Shown here: piece by piece, positions 50,801 through 64,000 of the stretch | Layout: the number at the start of each line of letters is the position of its first letter | How positions within the stretch are numbered: the first letter of the stretch is position 1 | NCBI RefSeq assembly: GCF_019320115.1 | Contig: NC_089582.1 | Span: 121,607,259 to 121,671,258, forward strand | DNA from: Miscanthus floridulus | Taxonomy: Eukaryota > Streptophyta > Magnoliopsida > Poales > Poaceae | DNA: 64,000 nt | Reading direction: 5' to 3' | Notes under the pieces: generated by a model | The model's database searches: none | Seen by the model: the letters and a program-made list of their open reading frames with translations, nothing else | What the model was told of the DNA's origin: nothing | Program-made: the position numbers and the translations under genes

Positions 50801-52299
50801 GATCGGCGAAGTGATGTGGCCACGTGCCGTTGGCATCCTGGACTGACTCTCGAACCCTTGATTAGCCAGTAGTGCTTGCGTTGTGCCGATGGGAATTCAC
50901 TACTTTTCGGCGCTTAATAACTGCCAAAGCACAACGCATGGTGGCCCCATGGGCACGCTGGTACTTACATTGCTGCCTTCAACTGGCAAGCGGCAAACTG
51001 CAGGCCCCCACTTACTTGCAGCTCGGCTGGTCAGCTTCGGCTGGCTGGCTGGCCTTTTTTTTTTTCTCCTGCCAGAGCAGTGTTTTTCTCTCACCAAATT
51101 CTAACATGAACAATATTTTCCAGCTGCTACAGTAGAAATTTAATGCCAGCCGAACACTCACTTGACTGATGCGCTGTAATGTAATGTACTCACGGTGCAC
51201 AATTAAGAGAAGCACGTGGCAGGCATCACGAACTGATTAATGTAGGCACGGATCCATCCCACCTCATCTTGCGGCCGTTCAGTTAAACCAACCAATCTTT
51301 TCTCCTCGGAACAAAATTTGCAGGGCTCGCGCAGCGAAAAAAAAAGTGAAACTGTGATTCTTTGAATGATGTTGCTATCTTTGCTCTGCTTTTACATCTG
51401 GAGTCAGCGCCTCTGTTACCATGGTATACTCAATCTGGCCCAGAGATAGAGGAACAGAAAAATGTATGTCAGCATGTAGCTCTGTCTCTAAAAAGCTAGT
51501 AGGTAATCTTCTTTTTTTTAAAAAAGCTAGTAGTTAAGATCGTTGCCTTGTTGACAACTCGTAAGGGTGACCTGTGAACGTGTGCTGAGATCTTGTTGCC
51601 GAGCTTTAGTCTCTCTCTCCACATATATTGTTGAAACATCACAGTCACAAGGGATAGTGACTACTGAATTTGTGGGCGTAAGAACACCAGTCGAGTTGGT
51701 CGAGTGGCTTGCCCAGCGAACCATGACATCTACAGAAAACCAGAAACACAACCAGTTAGCAAGACAAATGAAGGGTTACATTACATGGTCAATACGGAAA
51801 ACTGAAGTGGACAACTTATTTCTGAAACTGAACCAAAGCAAAAAGAGTAAGTCGTCCCAGTATTTTCTATGTAGGTGGACTTTGTAACTTAAATTATACG
51901 TCCACAATGATTTTATTCATGGATCTGATGAACCTGGACACTCTTTGAGAAATGTGCTTGGTCAGCACTACCTACCCTCAAAGGCTTCAACAGGAGGTGT
52001 GCTTGGCAATGAACATTACTCCCTCCAGCTCAAAATACATGTCACCGCCCTCATTTATACAACACTGCAAACAGATGTCTCATTTATTTGTGAATAACAT
52101 TTATTTGGCAAGGGCGAGAAAGGAAGGGAAATATAGCTAAAAGTTCTAGGATGACCTGTATTTGAAAGAAGTTCGGAATCAGAGGGGGTACCTTGTAAAG
52201 CAATGTGCCAGCCACATTCATCTTCATTTTGTATAGTGCCTGACTCAGAAATGTTATGAACTTGTAACTGATCCTGAAAAGAATTCCAAATAGATTCCT
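47870..52299. other. Intergenic DNA with small repeats, no supported gene
   Basis: 48130-49400 has retroelement-like phrases without coding. About 49411-49566 holds three imperfect units of 55-70 bp sharing CCCTACGAAAATCAGAAGTT. About 50138-50180 has a 20-bp direct repeat ACAGACTATAGACCAGAGAT. MITE-like remnants (CTCTCACAACAAA, CAGCCGGCTTATCAG) are at 50050-50095 and 51085-51160. Confidence 0.5.
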
Positions 52300-54294
52300 T
52301 CACTCTACCACACATAGATCTTCTGGATGCACAGCCAAGAGATGCAAAGAAATCAAATGATACGACAGCTGATCAACTACTGCATAAATCTTGCTTGAGC
52401 TTTCATGTCTAATGTCTTCCACTCCAAATTCATGGATGCGGTTGTTTATTTCAATTGAACTAACAGCCATATCCTTTCTCGTCCCCCGCTCTTTCATTAA
52501 TTTCCTGAGCCTTTTCATGTCTTCCCACTGGTGAGTTTCGTATAACAAGTTTGAAATTAGAACAAACAGACCTCCGCTGATGCCCTCCAGTTCAAGTAAT
52601 TGCTTGATCACTTGCCTGCCAATCTTGACATTCCCATGGATTCTGCAGGCTCCCAGCAATGCACCCCAGACCACAACATCAGGCTTCATTGGCATCTCTT
52701 TTATTAGACAAACAGCCTTTTCAAGATGACCACGTCGGCCAAGAAGGTCAACCATGCAAGCATAATGCTCAACTTCATGCTTAACATTGTAAACATGTCT
52801 CATAGATTCAAAGTAATGCTGTCCAGTTTCTAGTAGACCCCCATGACTGCATGCAGAAAGAAGGGCCACAAAGGTAATCCCATCTGGCGAGAAGGAGTCT
52901 CTTACCATTGACCTGAAGAACGTGATTGTGTCCAATGCACGACCATGCAATGCCAGCCCCCCAATAATAACATTCCAAGAAACTACATTTCTATTACACA
53001 TTTCACTGAACAGGCTGATTGCTGTGTCTACCTGACCACATTTTGCATACATGTCCAGAAGTGAATTAATTAGAGAGACATCAGGATTATAGATATTGTC
53101 TCTAATATAAAGGTGTACCATCTTCCCTACAGTCAAGTCACCAATTCGCCCACAAGCAGAGAGGACAGCCACTAAGGTAACCTCATCTGGAGCAAGACCC
53201 TGGGATTGCATTCGGTTATAAAGATCCAATGCTTCATGGCACTGGCCACGTTGAACATAGAAAGAGATCATGGCATTCCATGAGACTATGTTCCTCTCTG
53301 GCATGTGGTCAAACCAGCATCTTGCAGCATCAACTGAACCATGCTTCGTCTGAGCGCAAAGCATGGACGTCCATGAAACGACACTCTTGATGGGCATCAT
53401 TTCAAAGCACCTACGAGCCATCCACAGATCCCCACACTTACCATACATGTCCACCAAAGCGCTTTCAAGAATCAGATCAACCCGAGATCCACTAACCAAG
53501 ATATGACAATGCACAAGGCGACCAATTTCAAGGTTCTCTTCTTGTGAGCAGGCGAGAAGCAGGCTGGCCAACGTGAACTTATCTTCCAAGAACCCTTGAC
53601 GCCTCATCTCTCCGAACAAGGCGCACGCCTCTCTAGTATCCCCCGCCTGCGCGTACCCACCGATCATCGAGTTCCACGACACAACATTCCTGCCCGCCAT
53701 CTCATCAAAGAACCGCCTTGAGTCCCCCAGTGATCCGGCCGACGCGTAGGAGTGCAGAAGTGCGTTGCCCACAAACACCTGCCCCACAAGGCCAAGCCTC
53801 AGAGCGACACTGTGGACGGCCAGCGCGTGCTCCCGCGCCTGCGCTCTCGTGCATGCCTTGACAACAAAGGGCAGAGTGAACTCATTGGGCAGGATCCCTC
53901 GCCTGAGCATGCCGCGGTGGAGGCGTAGCGCTTCCCGCGGGCAGTCGCTGTTGCAGTAGGCTCTGATGATGGTATTGTACATGACCCTGTCCGGGTCAGG
54001 AATTCCATCGAACAGACGGCGCGCGTGGCAGAGAGCGCCATGTCCGGTGTTTGCAGAGACCGAGAGGGCGCAGTAAGAGGCGAGGAGGAGATCGGATGCG
54101 GCGGACAAGTAGGATCCGTGGACGAGGAGGTGGGCTTGGAGCTGGTTGAGGCGCTGGATGGAGCGGCACTGGCGCAGCAGCTTCTGCAGGGACGGGAGAT
54201 AGTGGCCGGCGGTCGCGGGCGTAAGCATCGAAAGGCGAGGAGAAGCGACAAAGCAGTTTGCGTTTGTGAGGTGTGGGGAAAACCCCCAGCCCAT
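52300..54294 (-). CDS. PLS-class pentatricopeptide repeat protein with E-type C-terminus
   Basis: Single-exon frame of 664 residues from ATG 54294 (PMGWGF context); a shorter start at the MLTPATAG Met (54228) is possible. PPR proteins of this class bind single-stranded organelle RNA one base per repeat, usually for C-to-U editing. Repeats visible in order include DRVMYNTIIRAY, NVVSWNSMIGGYAQAG, VVSWTSMLCAQTKHG, IVSWNAMISFYVQRGQ and NVVSWNVIIGGLALHG, each followed by Pro-Asp-type linkers. Near the C-terminus, HYACMVDLLGRRGHLEKA, PDVVVWGALLGACRIHGN and SSIEINNRIHEFGVED mark the E region. There is no DYW deaminase domain, so an editing role would need a partner. The N-terminus may target an organelle. 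The RNA target cannot be read reliably here. Confidence 0.9.
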   Translation of the reverse strand: MGWGFSPHLTNANCFVASPRLSMLTPATAGHYLPSLQKLLRQCRSIQRLNQLQAHLLVHGSYLSAASDLLLASYCALSVSANTGHGALCHARRLFDGIPDPDRVMYNTIIRAYCNSDCPREALRLHRGMLRRGILPNEFTLPFVVKACTRAQAREHALAVHSVALRLGLVGQVFVGNALLHSYASAGSLGDSRRFFDEMAGRNVVSWNSMIGGYAQAGDTREACALFGEMRRQGFLEDKFTLASLLLACSQEENLEIGRLVHCHILVSGSRVDLILESALVDMYGKCGDLWMARRCFEMMPIKSVVSWTSMLCAQTKHGSVDAARCWFDHMPERNIVSWNAMISFYVQRGQCHEALDLYNRMQSQGLAPDEVTLVAVLSACGRIGDLTVGKMVHLYIRDNIYNPDVSLINSLLDMYAKCGQVDTAISLFSEMCNRNVVSWNVIIGGLALHGRALDTITFFRSMVRDSFSPDGITFVALLSACSHGGLLETGQHYFESMRHVYNVKHEVEHYACMVDLLGRRGHLEKAVCLIKEMPMKPDVVVWGALLGACRIHGNVKIGRQVIKQLLELEGISGGLFVLISNLLYETHQWEDMKRLRKLMKERGTRKDMAVSSIEINNRIHEFGVEDIRHESSSKIYAVVDQLSYHLISLHLLAVHPEDLCVVE

Positions 54295-54405
54295 GGGCCG
54301 CGAATGGTTCTTACTGGACCCTGGACCAAAAACTGCTTTACATATCCCGCAAATGGCGAGCGCCAAGCATCACAGGTCACAGGTGCACAGCGCAGGCGGA
54401 GCAGC
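54295..54405. promoter_or_regulatory. Shared divergent promoter region (PPR / small membrane protein)
   Basis: Only 111 bp separate the start codons of the minus-strand PPR gene (54294) and the plus-strand small gene (54406). Both transcripts must start inside or beyond each other's 5' region, so regulation is probably bidirectional or overlapping. No TATA box is obvious in either direction. Confidence 0.6.
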
Positions 54406-54737
54406 ATGAGGCTGTTCGGGAAACACGTGTTCCCGAGGCAGATCGCCCTGTTCGCCGCAGGGTAGGTACCTCCTCCGTCGTTCTCCTATCGATCTCTCCT
54501 CAATTGCAGCCGGGCGGCGGCGTCATCGCTGAGGTGCATGCTCGATTGAACATGAACTGCAGGCTGGTGTTCTTTGGGGCGACGACGTACGACGTGCACC
54601 GGTCCATCAAGAACAACGAGCAGCCGCCGACCAGGGAGCAGATGGAGGCGCTCCAGGAGACCAGGACTACATCAACTCCAAGAAGCGAAGCAGTGAGGCC
54701 GGTGAAGAATGAAGATCCGTGCTTTATGCGAAGCTGA
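54406..54737 (+). CDS. Small single-pass membrane protein, C-terminal frame altered
   Basis: Exon 1 is 54406-54461 and exon 2 is 54563-54737, with GT/AG ends; 76 residues. The first part MRLFGKHVFPRQIALFAAG, then LVFFGATTYDVHRSIKNNEQ and PPTREQMEALQE, matches a short conserved plant protein of unknown function with one membrane segment (about residues 12-30), as I remember it. In that family the end reads like QDYINSKKR. Here those codons exist (CAGGACTACATCAACTCC, from 54662) but in another frame, because CCAGGAGA/CCAGGACT looks like an 8-bp tandem duplication (54653-54668). The tail is therefore ETRTTSTPRSEAV and onward. Confidence 0.75.
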
Positions 54738-55467
54738 TACATATTCATCATTTGCTAGGTGTGTATGCTCGCAATAAGATCGGGTCAGGTGGGGGCTGAA
54801 AACAAGTAGGTGCGTGCTATATGTTCGACGATATTCCCATGAGGATTTCTGGACTGTAAAATGAATCAGTAAATGTGGCTTCGACGATATTCCCACGAGG
54901 AGACTATAAATAAATCAGTAAATGGCTGTGTAATTATGAGGTTGTAATTGGGCATGTTTCGAGAGAAGCATGGCGGAGTGCGCGACCCAGGGTTGGGTGC
55001 AACCCGGCGTCCTTGCCACATATCTTGTTTGGATGCACTTATATCCATCTCAATCACGTGTGTTTGAGTGGATTGAGATAAAAATTAGTTTTAAATTTCA
55101 CCTCAATATAAACACACGTGGATTCAGTTGAATAGGAGCATATCCAAGTAAGCCCACAACGGGTTTGTGCCGGGGCCAGGGGGCATCGCGCGCGGATGGG
55201 ACGCCGGCACGTGGGGGTGGTGGACGTGGGCAAGCAAACCCACAGCGAAGAACTATACTATGATATTCCGCCATTTATACATGTAGATACATATCTCACT
55301 TATATAACCAATGTATATAATAATAATTATATTAGAAACATCTTAACCAAGTGTAGCACACTTTTTCCTACTATACTACAACTTTATTCATAAAAAGGAG
55401 CGGAAGGTAAAATTTATTAAGCATCCCAAAATTCCAACTGATGATGCCTGACCAGGCTCTCCAACGA
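54738..55467. other. Intergenic DNA
   Basis: No gene seen. A direct duplication around TTCGACGATATTCCCA(T/C)GAGGA lies at about 54823-54902. The remainder is AT-rich. Confidence 0.5.
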
Positions 55468-58780
<3,313 letters not shown>

Positions 58781-58781
58781 T

Positions 58782-58904
58782 TTACTTGCAACAGCTGACG
58801 CCGCAGGCATGGCTGTTCCCGTGTCCGTAGGGAGAACACCTGCACAGGCGTATCTTTGGTGAGCTCATGCTATGATCCTTCTTCACAGTGGCAAATGGTG
58901 CCAT
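58782..58904 (-). CDS. Possible cysteine-rich micropeptide ORF (speculative)
   Basis: A 40-codon frame from ATG 58904 ends CRCSPYGHGNSHACGVSCCK followed by TAA. There are five Cys in the last 20 residues, ending Cys-Cys-Lys. No signal peptide is evident in this frame. It could be the last exon of a longer gene or chance. No family recognised. Confidence 0.2.
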   Translation of the reverse strand: MAPFATVKKDHSMSSPKIRLCRCSPYGHGNSHACGVSCCK

Positions 58905-58960
58905 CTGTGGTACTCCCTAAGGCCATCAGGAATTTGAAATTTTCTTTGGGCTACCAAACC

Positions 58961-59176
58961 TTACAGCTCTGCGACTAAAGATTGTATCTTTTTTTTTACA
59001 GAATTATTTAGATCCATTTTCTGTAATCCAGCAGCTATCAGTTTAGCACACTTAAGTCCTGTTTGTTTTGACATAACTTCTTCACCAGCTTCATGAGCTG
59101 TTTGAAGTTGTTTTGTGCCAGACAAATCTTTTTGCAAATAACTCCACATGTGAACCTCCTCACAACATACTCTCAC
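58961..59176 (-). pseudogene. Possible gene fragment, unidentified
   Basis: The minus frame reads VHMWSYLQKDLSGTKQLQTA then HEAGEEVMSKQTGLKCAKLI and KMDLNNSVKKKIQSLVAEL to a stop. It looks like natural alpha-helical protein rather than composition noise. No source gene recognised. It ends 28 bp before the Pack-MULE. Confidence 0.35.
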
Positions 59177-59195
59177 ATGGGGTAAATGGAAGATG

Positions 59196-59204
59196 AAGTT
59201 AAAA
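59196..59204. repeat. 9-bp target duplication (left) of Pack-MULE, second copy
   Basis: AAGTTAAAA, exactly matching 62469-62477 on the other side of the element. Confidence 0.92.
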
Positions 59205-59392
59205 GAGTTAAATGCACCAGAGATCCATTAACTTATGAGAAAGTTTCAGTTGAGTCCATCAACTTTCAAAGTGGCTTTTTGGGTCCATAAACTTTTAAAA
59301 TGGTTCGCTGCAGTCCATACCTATTTATTTAACCTTAAATTCAAAACACATTTGCAGAAAACCCCTCCCCACACACATGCAGGTGCATGCAT
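59205..59392 (+). repeat. Pack-MULE left terminal inverted repeat
   Basis: Pairs with the reverse complement of 62281-62468. Long stretches such as ATCCATAAACTTTTAAAATGG-like blocks agree, with about ten mismatches and small gaps near the inner end. Confidence 0.9.
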
Positions 59393-59505
59393 GGCTCCGG
59401 CGCTGGCCTGGGCTCGAGCGCGTGCAACTCGTACTCGAGCACGGGCTTGCCGGCGAGGTTGGGCTCGGCGAGGCCGAGCGTGAAGGTGCAGCCCTGCATC
59501 TGGCC

Positions 59506-59805
59506 GCCGAGGCCGTCGACGTGCTGAAGCTCATATCGTCGACGTTCCTGATCGCGCTGTGCCAGACCGTCGACCTACGCCACCTGGAGGAGAACCTGAA
59601 GAGCGCCGTGAAGAGCTGCGTGATGACGGTGGCCAAGAAGACCCTGAGCACCAGCGCCACGGAGGGCCTCCATAGCGCGCAGTTCTGCGAGAAGGACCTG
59701 CTCACGGCGATCGACCGCGAGGCGGTGTTCGCGTACGCGGACGACCCCTACAGCACCAACTACCCGCTGATGCAGAAGATGCGGTCGGTGCTGGTCGAGC
59801 ACGCT
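59506..59805 (+). pseudogene. PAL C-terminal fragment, second copy
   Basis: Identical to 124-423: frame through [15 protein letters not shown] to VLVEHA, without core or true start. Confidence 0.9.
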
Positions 59806-60069
59806 GCTGGTGTTGCCGGCGTGCACGCAGCTCTTCACGACGCTCTCGGTTGTTGCCGAAGTACCAGTTGAGGGTGTAGTTTGCAAACCGAACCGAATAA
59901 TCCCAAAGTCATGTAAACAAACTTGTAGATCGCTTCTAGCTCTACAATTTTTGTTACTACACCTTTCACTGGATCGGGCTGGTTTGATAGTTTGAGGGAG
60001 CCGAAGATTGAGTTTCAGCTTGTATATTTGAGGTGGTATTGATAAGTTCATTCAGTTCATTCAGTTCGC

Positions 60070-60752
60070 ACCATCACCGCGTCGGGCGACCTGGTCCCGC
60101 TCTCCTACATCGCGGGACTCGTCACCGGCCGGGCCAACTCCACGGCGGTGGCACCCGACGGCAGGAAGGTGGACGCCGCGGAGGCGTTCAAGATCGCCGG
60201 CATCCAGCACGGCTTCTTCGAGCTGCAGCCCAAGGAAGGGCTCGCCATGGTGAACGGCACGGCCGTCGGCTCTGGGCTGGCGTCGATCGTGCTCTTCGAG
60301 GCGAACGTCCTCGCCGTCCTCGCCGAGGTCATGTTCGCCGTGTTCTGCGAGGTGATGAACGGCAAGCCCGAGTACACCGACCACCTGACCCACAAGCTGA
60401 AGCACCACCCGGGGCAGATCGAGTCCGCGGCCATCATGGAGCACATCCTGGACGGCAGCTCCTACATGATGCTCGCCAAGAAGCTCGGCGGCTGGACCCC
60501 CTGATGAAGCCGAAGCAGGACAGGTACGCGCTCATCGGCTTGTCGATGGACAACACCAGGCTTGCCATCGCGGCGATCGGCAAGCTCATGTTCGCGCAGT
60601 TCTCGGAGCTCGTGAACGACTTCTACAACAATGGCCTGCCGTCCAACCTGTCCGGAGGGCGCAACCCGAGCCTGGACTACGGCTTCAAGGGCGCCGAGAT
60701 CGCCATGGCGTCCTACTGCTCTGAGCTCCAGTTCCTGGCCACGCTCTGCAGC
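60070..60752 (+). pseudogene. PAL central fragment with MIO triad, second copy
   Basis: Identical to 688-1370, with the same stop (60502-60504), frame change and internal deletion. The Ala-Ser-Gly triad is at 60079-60087. Confidence 0.92.
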
Positions 60753-61101
60753 TAGCACTCATCTCGGACCAGCGCACGCTCGAGCTCGGCAAGGCCTCCA
60801 GCGCTCTGCACAGCAAGGAGGGCGTCATGCTGGAGCTCCCGGCGGAGGGATGGATGGAAATGGCGAGCTGGACATGGACGCGTCTTCGGGGTCCTGCCGG
60901 GCCACCATGCTGGCCGCACCATCACGAGCGAGCGCCACTCCGTCTTGGGCTCCATCATTCTGCACTTTTTCCTTTGTTTTTAACTGGACTTTTTTCTACT
61001 CTGGAAAGTCCGAAAATTGCATCCACTACACACTAGTGGATGTGGACCGAACGTAAGGTCGACGACAAGGTTTGTGAATTAGACACTGACGAACTACTTA
61101 A

Positions 61102-62196
<1,095 letters not shown>

Positions 62197-62280
62197 TGTG
62201 CAGGTGGCCGGCGTTCCCACCCACTGCCGAGATGGTCGTACGTGGAGGAAGGCACGAGCAAGTAAAGCACTAAACCCGGC

Positions 62281-62468
62281 CACGCATGCACTGCATGCGT
62301 GTGGGAAGGAGTTTTCTACAAATGTGTTTTGAATTTAAGGTTAAATAAATAGGTATGGACTGCAGTAAACCATTTTAAAAGTTTATGGATCCAAAACGCC
62401 ACTTTGGAAGTTGATGGACTCAACTGAAACTTCCTCATAGGTTAATGGATCTCTGGTGCATTTAACTC
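62281..62468 (+). repeat. Pack-MULE right terminal inverted repeat, second copy
   Basis: Inverted match to 59205-59392; followed at 62469-62477 by the 9-bp target duplication. Confidence 0.9.
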
Positions 62469-62477
62469 AAGTTAAAA
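62469..62477. repeat. 9-bp target duplication (right) of Pack-MULE, second copy
   Basis: AAGTTAAAA, same as 59196-59204. Confidence 0.92.
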
Positions 62478-63164
62478 ATAGTGGCTTCTCCCACTCACAG
62501 CAATGGGGAACAGCACACGCATAGGCCGCATTTGCCCCTACGCAGGGAGGGAGTGCGCGGGCTCGGCCACCGGGGGCGTGGGCGCAGCAGTCGGAGCACG
62601 TGGCTGCCGGGGCTCGCTTGCGGGCGCACTGGCATGTCGGGACTCGGAAAGAAAGATACGAGGAAGAAAGGATTTGGGAAGAAAGAGAGGCCGTAGAGAA
62701 GGAGATGAGTAAGAAAGAGAGACCATGGGAAAGAGCATTATGGTCATTTTAATCTTTATTTTCTATCACGAGAGGTTGTTTTGTCAAATGTTCATCAAGA
62801 CAAGGTCAATGTTATTAATAGAGCTGCTCATGGAGAAAATTTTTTTGTTTCACTAGTGAAGCTGAGCAGTGAGTGACAGCATGGCATGTCACAACATTAC
62901 TAATTAGGCCAATCAAGGTAGCTACAGAAACATACTCTGTATGCAAGAAGGTTACCCACTATCTTATTTCACTTTTACTCTTTTTAGTATACACATATAT
63001 GATACATCCAGTGCTTGTAGTACATGGCTAAACTCGGAGTACAAGTATCTAACACCGACCACCACCACCTGCCAACCATGTACTACTATTGATACATGTG
63101 GCCTGACCAGAAATTTGTACATCATATCATTCACTGCTATGTACCGAACGTTACAGAGACCGTT

Positions 63165-64000
63165 CTATGTTAGGCTGGAGTAGCGTCTCTGTCTCTCAGC
63201 CTGCTGAGAAGAGGGGGGCACCAGTGATATCAGGTACGCCTTGGGCAGCGCCATCAGCTTCTTCCTCTTTGGAACGTAGGCCCTCCTGGTGAAGTTGTTG
63301 TAGTCGTTCGCCTCGATCTCGTCGAGGATTTGCCGGTACAGGAGCAGAGAAGCCCACACCTGAAACAGCAGTTGCAGCATGCAGGCTGTTCAATCATCTG
63401 AATTCTGAAGCCAGGCAAGTAAAGATGGTGATGTGTGCGTCTCAGCTAGACTCACCGGCCATCGGCTCTCCTGATTGAGCTCGGTGGCGCCTTCCTCGGC
63501 CTGCCTGAAGAAGGCTCTGGCCCTGGTGATCTGGCCCCTCATGAAGCTCCGCCACTCGTCGGTGACGCGGCCGTCCAAGATGTCGGCGTCGGAGAGCCCC
63601 GCCATCTCCAGTTCGTCCTGTGGGAGATAGATCCTTCCCCTTCTGGCGCTGTTATTTGTTGGCACACGTGAAGCACACGCATGTAAGTATTGTAGGCAAT
63701 ATATATGGGCGAGGACGGACGCTGACATTGGAGATGACGTACTCCTCGCCGACGTCCCTGAGGATGTTGGTGAGCTGGTTGGCCAGGCCCAGCGCCAGCG
63801 CCCCCTTGTAGACCGTCTCGGTGGCCGCCCTCGAGTCCGGCGAGATGCCCATCACCGGGACGCTCATCAGCCCCACGGTGCCGGCCACGTAGTAGCAGTA
63901 GAGGTACAGCTCGTCGAAGCTCCGGTACCGGGACTTCTTCAGGTCCATGCGCATCCCCTCGATCATGTCCCTGAACGGCTGTATGTCGACGGGGAAGTTG
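63165..64000 (-). CDS. PSY3: Phytoene synthase (PSY3-like), second copy, cut by window end
   Basis: Exons in view (minus): part of the fused third exon (64000-63743), then 63648-63456 and 63359-63165 with the stop codon. They are identical to the first copy, including introns. The segment holds [18 protein letters not shown], the second Asp-rich motif region and the C-terminus. The 5' exons lie beyond the window, so completeness cannot be judged. Confidence 0.93.

Overview
The window is nuclear DNA of a grass. It carries intron-containing plant genes (phytoene synthase, the plastid-division gene ARC3, a RING E3 ligase, a PPR protein, a ubiquitin-L40 fusion) separated by MULE, hAT, Tourist, Stowaway, SINE, LINE and LTR elements of grass type. 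Andropogoneae (sorghum, sugarcane, Miscanthus or maize relatives) is my best guess from the protein and repeat style. No alignment was possible.

Layout. 1-3086 is the right part of a Pack-MULE, a Mutator-like transposon carrying broken pieces of PAL and beta-amylase. It lies just downstream of a complete phytoene synthase gene (minus strand, 3783-6489, PSY3-like). 7423-7679 is a Tourist-type MITE. 9093-12780 is an hAT element with an exact 8-bp target duplication, telomere-like repeats and a broken transposase. 14013-22080 is ARC3 (minus, 16 exons), whose introns hold a SINE and a LINE fragment nested in a MITE. 23229-24604 is a second, transposase-less hAT relative. 25787-30567 is a solo-LTR-like unit split by an inverted copy of itself. 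30573-40589 is gene-poor: retrotransposon-like DNA, AT-rich tandem repeats, an Ac-like hAT and a MITE. 40590-44565 is a RING E3 ligase (minus). 46835-47869 is an unrecognised repeat protein ORF (minus). 52300-54294 (PPR, minus) and 54406-54737 (small membrane protein, plus) are divergent with 111 bp between start codons. 55468-56574 is a variant ubiquitin-L40 fusion (minus). From 59383 to the end the sequence repeats 1-4618 without any difference I could find, so the second copy shows the complete Pack-MULE (59205-62468, 9-bp target duplication) and the 3' half of a second phytoene synthase gene.

The genes are not one pathway. PSY and ARC3 act in plastids (carotenoid/ABA precursor synthesis, division-site placement), and the PPR protein probably edits organelle RNA. 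Three otherwise normal genes (ARC3, the RING ligase, the small membrane protein) each carry one small frame-breaking indel. That is either sequence error or a decaying haplotype or homeolog. The most notable points are the exact 59,382-bp-period duplication of the PSY/Pack-MULE end, the fully delimited Pack-MULE, the WDL/EAR-like repeat ORF, the LTR-in-LTR inversion, and the atypical ubiquitin-L40 tail.
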